This document shows, piece after piece, positions 60,577 to 64,000 of a DNA stretch of 64,000 bases. A program made the translations under genes and the position numbers. A model generated the notes under the pieces. That model searched no databases. It was given only the letters and a program-made list of their open reading frames with translations, and was not told where the DNA came from. Origin of the DNA: DASQMT01 sp963835735. GTDB lineage: Bacteria; Actinomycetota; Thermoleophilia; Solirubrobacterales; Solirubrobacteraceae. The DNA lies in contig CAWIGP010000004.1 in assembly GCA_963835735.1 (NCBI GenBank), forward strand, positions 1 through 64,000, in the 5' to 3' direction. The first letter of the stretch is position 1; each line of letters begins with the position of its first letter.

Positions 60577-62279
60577 ATGGCGTCACTGGACTACGCCGAG
60601 CGCAAGGCGCTGCGCCCCGAGATCATCACCTCCGCCGTGCGGCCCGAGGCCAAGGGCTGGACGTCGTGGTTCACGACGACCGACCACAAGAAGATCGGGA
60701 TCCTCTACCTCTGGACGGTCGCCGCGTTCTTCATCCTCGGCGGCGTCGAGGCGCTGCTGATCCGGCTGCAGCTCGGGGTGCCGGAGAACACGCTGCTCAC
60801 GCCCGAGCGCTACAACCAGCTCTTCACGATGCACGGCACGACGATGATCTTCCTCGTCGTGGTGCCGGTGTGGGCCGGCGTGGCGAACTACCTGCTGCCG
60901 CTGATGATCGGCGCGCGCGACGTCGCCTTCCCGCGTCTGAACGCGTGGTCGTACTGGATGTTCCTGTTCGGCGGCCTCGCGCTCTACGCATCGTTCCTGT
61001 TCACGCCTCCCGAGGCCGGCTGGACCTCCTACGTGCCGCTCTCGACCAAGCAGTACTCGCCCAGCGGCGGCCAGGACGCGTGGATCTTCATGGCCCACCT
61101 CACCGGCCTGTCGTCGATGCTCGGCGCGGTCAACTTCATCGCGACGATCCACAACATGCGCGCGCCCGGCATGGGCTGGGGCCGGCTGCCGCTGTTCGTG
61201 TGGACGATCCTGATCTACTCGTACCTGATCGTGCTGGCGATCTCGTCGCTCGCCGCGACCGTCTCGATGCTGCTGACCGACAGGCACTTCGGGACCCACT
61301 TCTTCGACGCCAACGAGCAGGGCTCGCCGCTGCTGTGGCAGCACCTGTTCTGGTTCTTCGGCCACCCCGAGGTCTACATCTTCGTGCTGCCGGCGTTCGG
61401 GGTCTTCTCCGAGGTGCTGCCGGTGTTCGCGCGCAAGCCGATCTTCGGCTACAAGGCGATCGCGGCCGCGACCGCGGCGATCGCCTTCCTCGCGCTGCTC
61501 GTGTGGGCCCACCACATGTTCTCGACGCCGAGCGCGACCATCGTGCTCGCGTTCTTCATGCTGTCGAGCTTCGTCATCGCGGTGCCGACCGGCGTGAAGA
61601 TCTTCAACTGGCTCGCGACGCTGTGGCGAGGAACGATCGAGTTCCGCGTCGCGCTGCTGTACGCGGTCGGCGGCATCGGCACGTTCCTGGTCGGCGGCAT
61701 CACCGGCATCTTCCTTGCGGTCTTCCCGGTCGACTGGCAGCTGACCGACACGTACTTCGTCGTCGCGCACATGCACTACGTCGCGTTCGGCGGCAGCGCG
61801 TTCGCGATGTTCGCGGCGCTGTACTTCTGGTTCCCGAAGCTGACCGGCCGGCTGCTGTCGGAGCGCATGGGCACGGTCTCGTTCTGGCTTGTGCTGATCG
61901 GCTTCCAGGTGACGTTCCTGGTCCAGCACTCGGCCGGCCTGAGCGGCATGCCGCGGCGCATCTTCGAGTACCAGAGCGACTCCGGCTGGGAGGTCTACAA
62001 CCTGATCTCCACCGTCGGCGCGTTCATCATCGCGCTCGGCGTGCTGGTCACGCTGATCAACGTCGTGCGCTCGCTCAAGGTCGGCGCGCTCGCGGGCCCG
62101 GACCCGTGGAAGGCGAACACGCTCGAGTGGTTCACCCCCTCCCCTCCGCCCGAGCACAACTTCGACAGCATCCCGCGCGTGCGCTCGGTCGAGCCGATGA
62201 AGGACTACCGGCGCCAGATCGAGGAGCAGTCGGGCGCCAAGCAGCGCTTCGAGTCCGGCCGACCGATGGCGCACGTGTG

Positions 62280-62280
<1 letters not shown>
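60577..62280 (+). CDS. ctaD: Cytochrome c oxidase subunit I
   Basis: 567 aa, 12 helices. FTTTDHKKIGILYLW start, heme and copper ligands in LFTMHGTTMIFL, FWFFGHPEVYIFVLP (the His-Glu-Tyr cross-linked site), WAHHMF and MHYVAFG. This is an A-type haem-copper oxidase with both the D- and K-channel regions. ctaD ends at 62280 and its last base is the A of the next gene's ATG. Confidence 0.97.
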
Positions 62281-63188
<908 letters not shown>

Positions 63189-63201
63189 ACTCCAGCCGCC
63201 C

Positions 63202-63312
63202 ATGGACCGCCGCCTGGCACGCAAGAACATCCGGACCGCGTTCGTCGTCTGCGCGATCATGGTGTTCATGTTCGCGATGACGTGGGTCGCGGCGCTGATC
63301 TATACGTCGTGA
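63202..63312 (+). CDS. 36-residue single-helix protein of the oxidase block
   Basis: ATG 63202 with TAGACT (63186-63191) upstream. Sequence: a basic N-terminus (MDRRLARKNIRTAF) and one helix (VVCAIMVFMFAMTWVAALI). Position and size suggest a small accessory subunit of the oxidase. It ends TGATG with the next gene's start. Confidence 0.65.
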   Translation: MDRRLARKNIRTAFVVCAIMVFMFAMTWVAALIYTS

Positions 63313-63557
63313 TGGCCGAGCCCGACGACATCGTCCGCGACGCGCCGCCGGCCGGCGAGCAGATCCACCTCCCGAGCCCGAGCATCCTGCCGCTGCTCAA
63401 CGCGGTCGGCGCCTCGCTCGCGATCATCGGCATCCCGATCTCGCTGGCGCTCGTGATCCCCGGGCTCGTGCTGTTCTTCGTCACCGCGGGGATCTGGATC
63501 CGCGACGCGCGGCGGGAGTACGACGAGCTGCCGCTCGACCACAGCTCCGGGCACTAG
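63312..63557 (+). CDS. Small two-helix protein, probable cytochrome oxidase subunit IV
   Basis: 81 aa. Acidic N-terminus, then two helices (LNAVGASLAIIGIPISLALV and IPGLVLFFVTAGIWI), and a charged tail. Placed directly after ctaB and the 36-residue protein, as actinobacterial subunit IV genes often are. Its last 4 bases overlap the CBS gene on the other strand. Confidence 0.6.
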   Translation: MAEPDDIVRDAPPAGEQIHLPSPSILPLLNAVGASLAIIGIPISLALVIPGLVLFFVTAGIWIRDARREYDELPLDHSSGH

Positions 63558-63982
63558 GACGCGGACGCGCGCGCCAGTCCGGGCGACTGCGGGATCTCGC
63601 AGCTCGCGCCGTCGTCGGTCCAGCAGCGCACGATGTCGCGCACCGACAGGATCCCGGCGGTCTCGCCCTGGTCGACGACGACGAGGTGGCGGAAGCCGCC
63701 GCGCACCATCGCGACCGCGGCCTGCTCGAGCGACCACTGGGGACTGGCGAACACGAGTTCGGAGGTCAGGTGCTCGGCGACCTTCTCGGTGTCGGGATCC
63801 TCACCGCGCCCGAGCGAGAGCAGGATGTCGCGCTCCGTGATGATGCCGGGCCCCATGGCGTCGGGATCGAGGACCACGGCGGCGCCGACGCCGCGCTCGG
63901 CCATCTGGGAAGCGGCCTGGCGGAGCGTGTGGCCGGGTCCCACCGTCAGGATCAATGTGCTCATGCCCTCCCGCACATGCAT
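63554..63982 (-). CDS. CBS-domain pair protein
   Basis: 142 aa. First CBS about 8-58 (LILTVGPGHTLRQAASQMAERGVGAAVVLD... GIITERDILLSLG), second about 72-125 (LVFASPQWSLEQAAVAMVRGGFRHLVVVDQGETAGILSVRDIV). GATGAGGA lies before the ATG. A nucleotide sensor of unknown partner; convergent with the oxidase block. Confidence 0.88.
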   Translation of the reverse strand: MHVREGMSTLILTVGPGHTLRQAASQMAERGVGAAVVLDPDAMGPGIITERDILLSLGRGEDPDTEKVAEHLTSELVFASPQWSLEQAAVAMVRGGFRHLVVVDQGETAGILSVRDIVRCWTDDGASCEIPQSPGLARASAS

Positions 63983-64000
63983 TCCTCATCACCTTCCAGG

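Overview
The window is GC-rich, densely packed bacterial DNA. It has many GTG starts, 4-nt ATGA/GTGA gene overlaps, F420-type Ddn proteins and LAL-type LuxR regulators. An actinobacterium of the Thermoleophilia/Solirubrobacterales type fits best. That placement is inferred from gene content and base composition, not from a marker gene. About 55 protein genes (several broken or frameshifted) and three tRNA genes (His, Arg, Pro) can be supported. No insertion sequence, CRISPR array, rRNA operon or prophage was seen.

Layout. 1-2.2 kb: weakly coding left edge with small hypothetical and stress-type proteins, ending at tRNA-His. 2.3-12.5 kb: small enzymes, an eCIS-effector-like protein with a caspase-like core, an MFS pump, a frameshifted endonuclease/phosphatase, a wall hydrolase, a beta-propeller protein and an ArsR/SRPBCC/VOC operon. 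12.5-15.7 kb: an HxlR regulator and a frameshifted LAL regulator. 15.9-20.3 kb: a cluster of secreted proteins. It has a parallel beta-helix protein, two proteins sharing an unrecognised coiled-coil-plus-Cys module (three copies in all), and a protein with calcium-binding-like and collagen-like repeats. 20.4-24.7 kb: enoyl-CoA hydratase, MarR, an MFS-Usp fusion, SnoaL and AhpD-like genes. 24.7-28.2 kb: NrtR-like regulator, alpha/beta hydrolase, leucine-rich-repeat protein, HAD phosphatase, tRNA-Pro. 28.2-32.7 kb: a giant SdrD-B surface protein with four near-identical 369-bp repeats and a coupled 51-codon leader ORF, then about 0.9 kb of structured non-coding DNA. 32.7-36.3 kb: a DUF1003/HdeD/epimerase operon whose promoter carries the same operator as the neighbouring MarR gene. 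36.4-43.7 kb: two histidine kinases, one response regulator, an MMPL transporter and a VOC remnant. 44-55 kb: CAP protein, DUF1015, OsmC, Nudix, AI-2E, GAP, a membrane-anchored sulfite-oxidase-fold protein, alcohol dehydrogenase, a divergent pair with interlocked promoters, and a subtilase. 55-64 kb: thioredoxin reductase, a membrane lipid gene pair, a PuuD-type amidase, enoyl-CoA hydratase, the cytochrome c oxidase block ctaC-ctaD-ctaB with two small membrane proteins, and a CBS protein.

Two window-wide patterns stand out. First, many genes have a TANNNT -10 box only 5-8 nt before the start codon and no Shine-Dalgarno, so leaderless mRNA appears common. Second, several otherwise intact genes need one-base corrections to read through, mostly an extra G or C. 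That suggests either consensus errors in the assembly or real decay, and raw reads would settle it.
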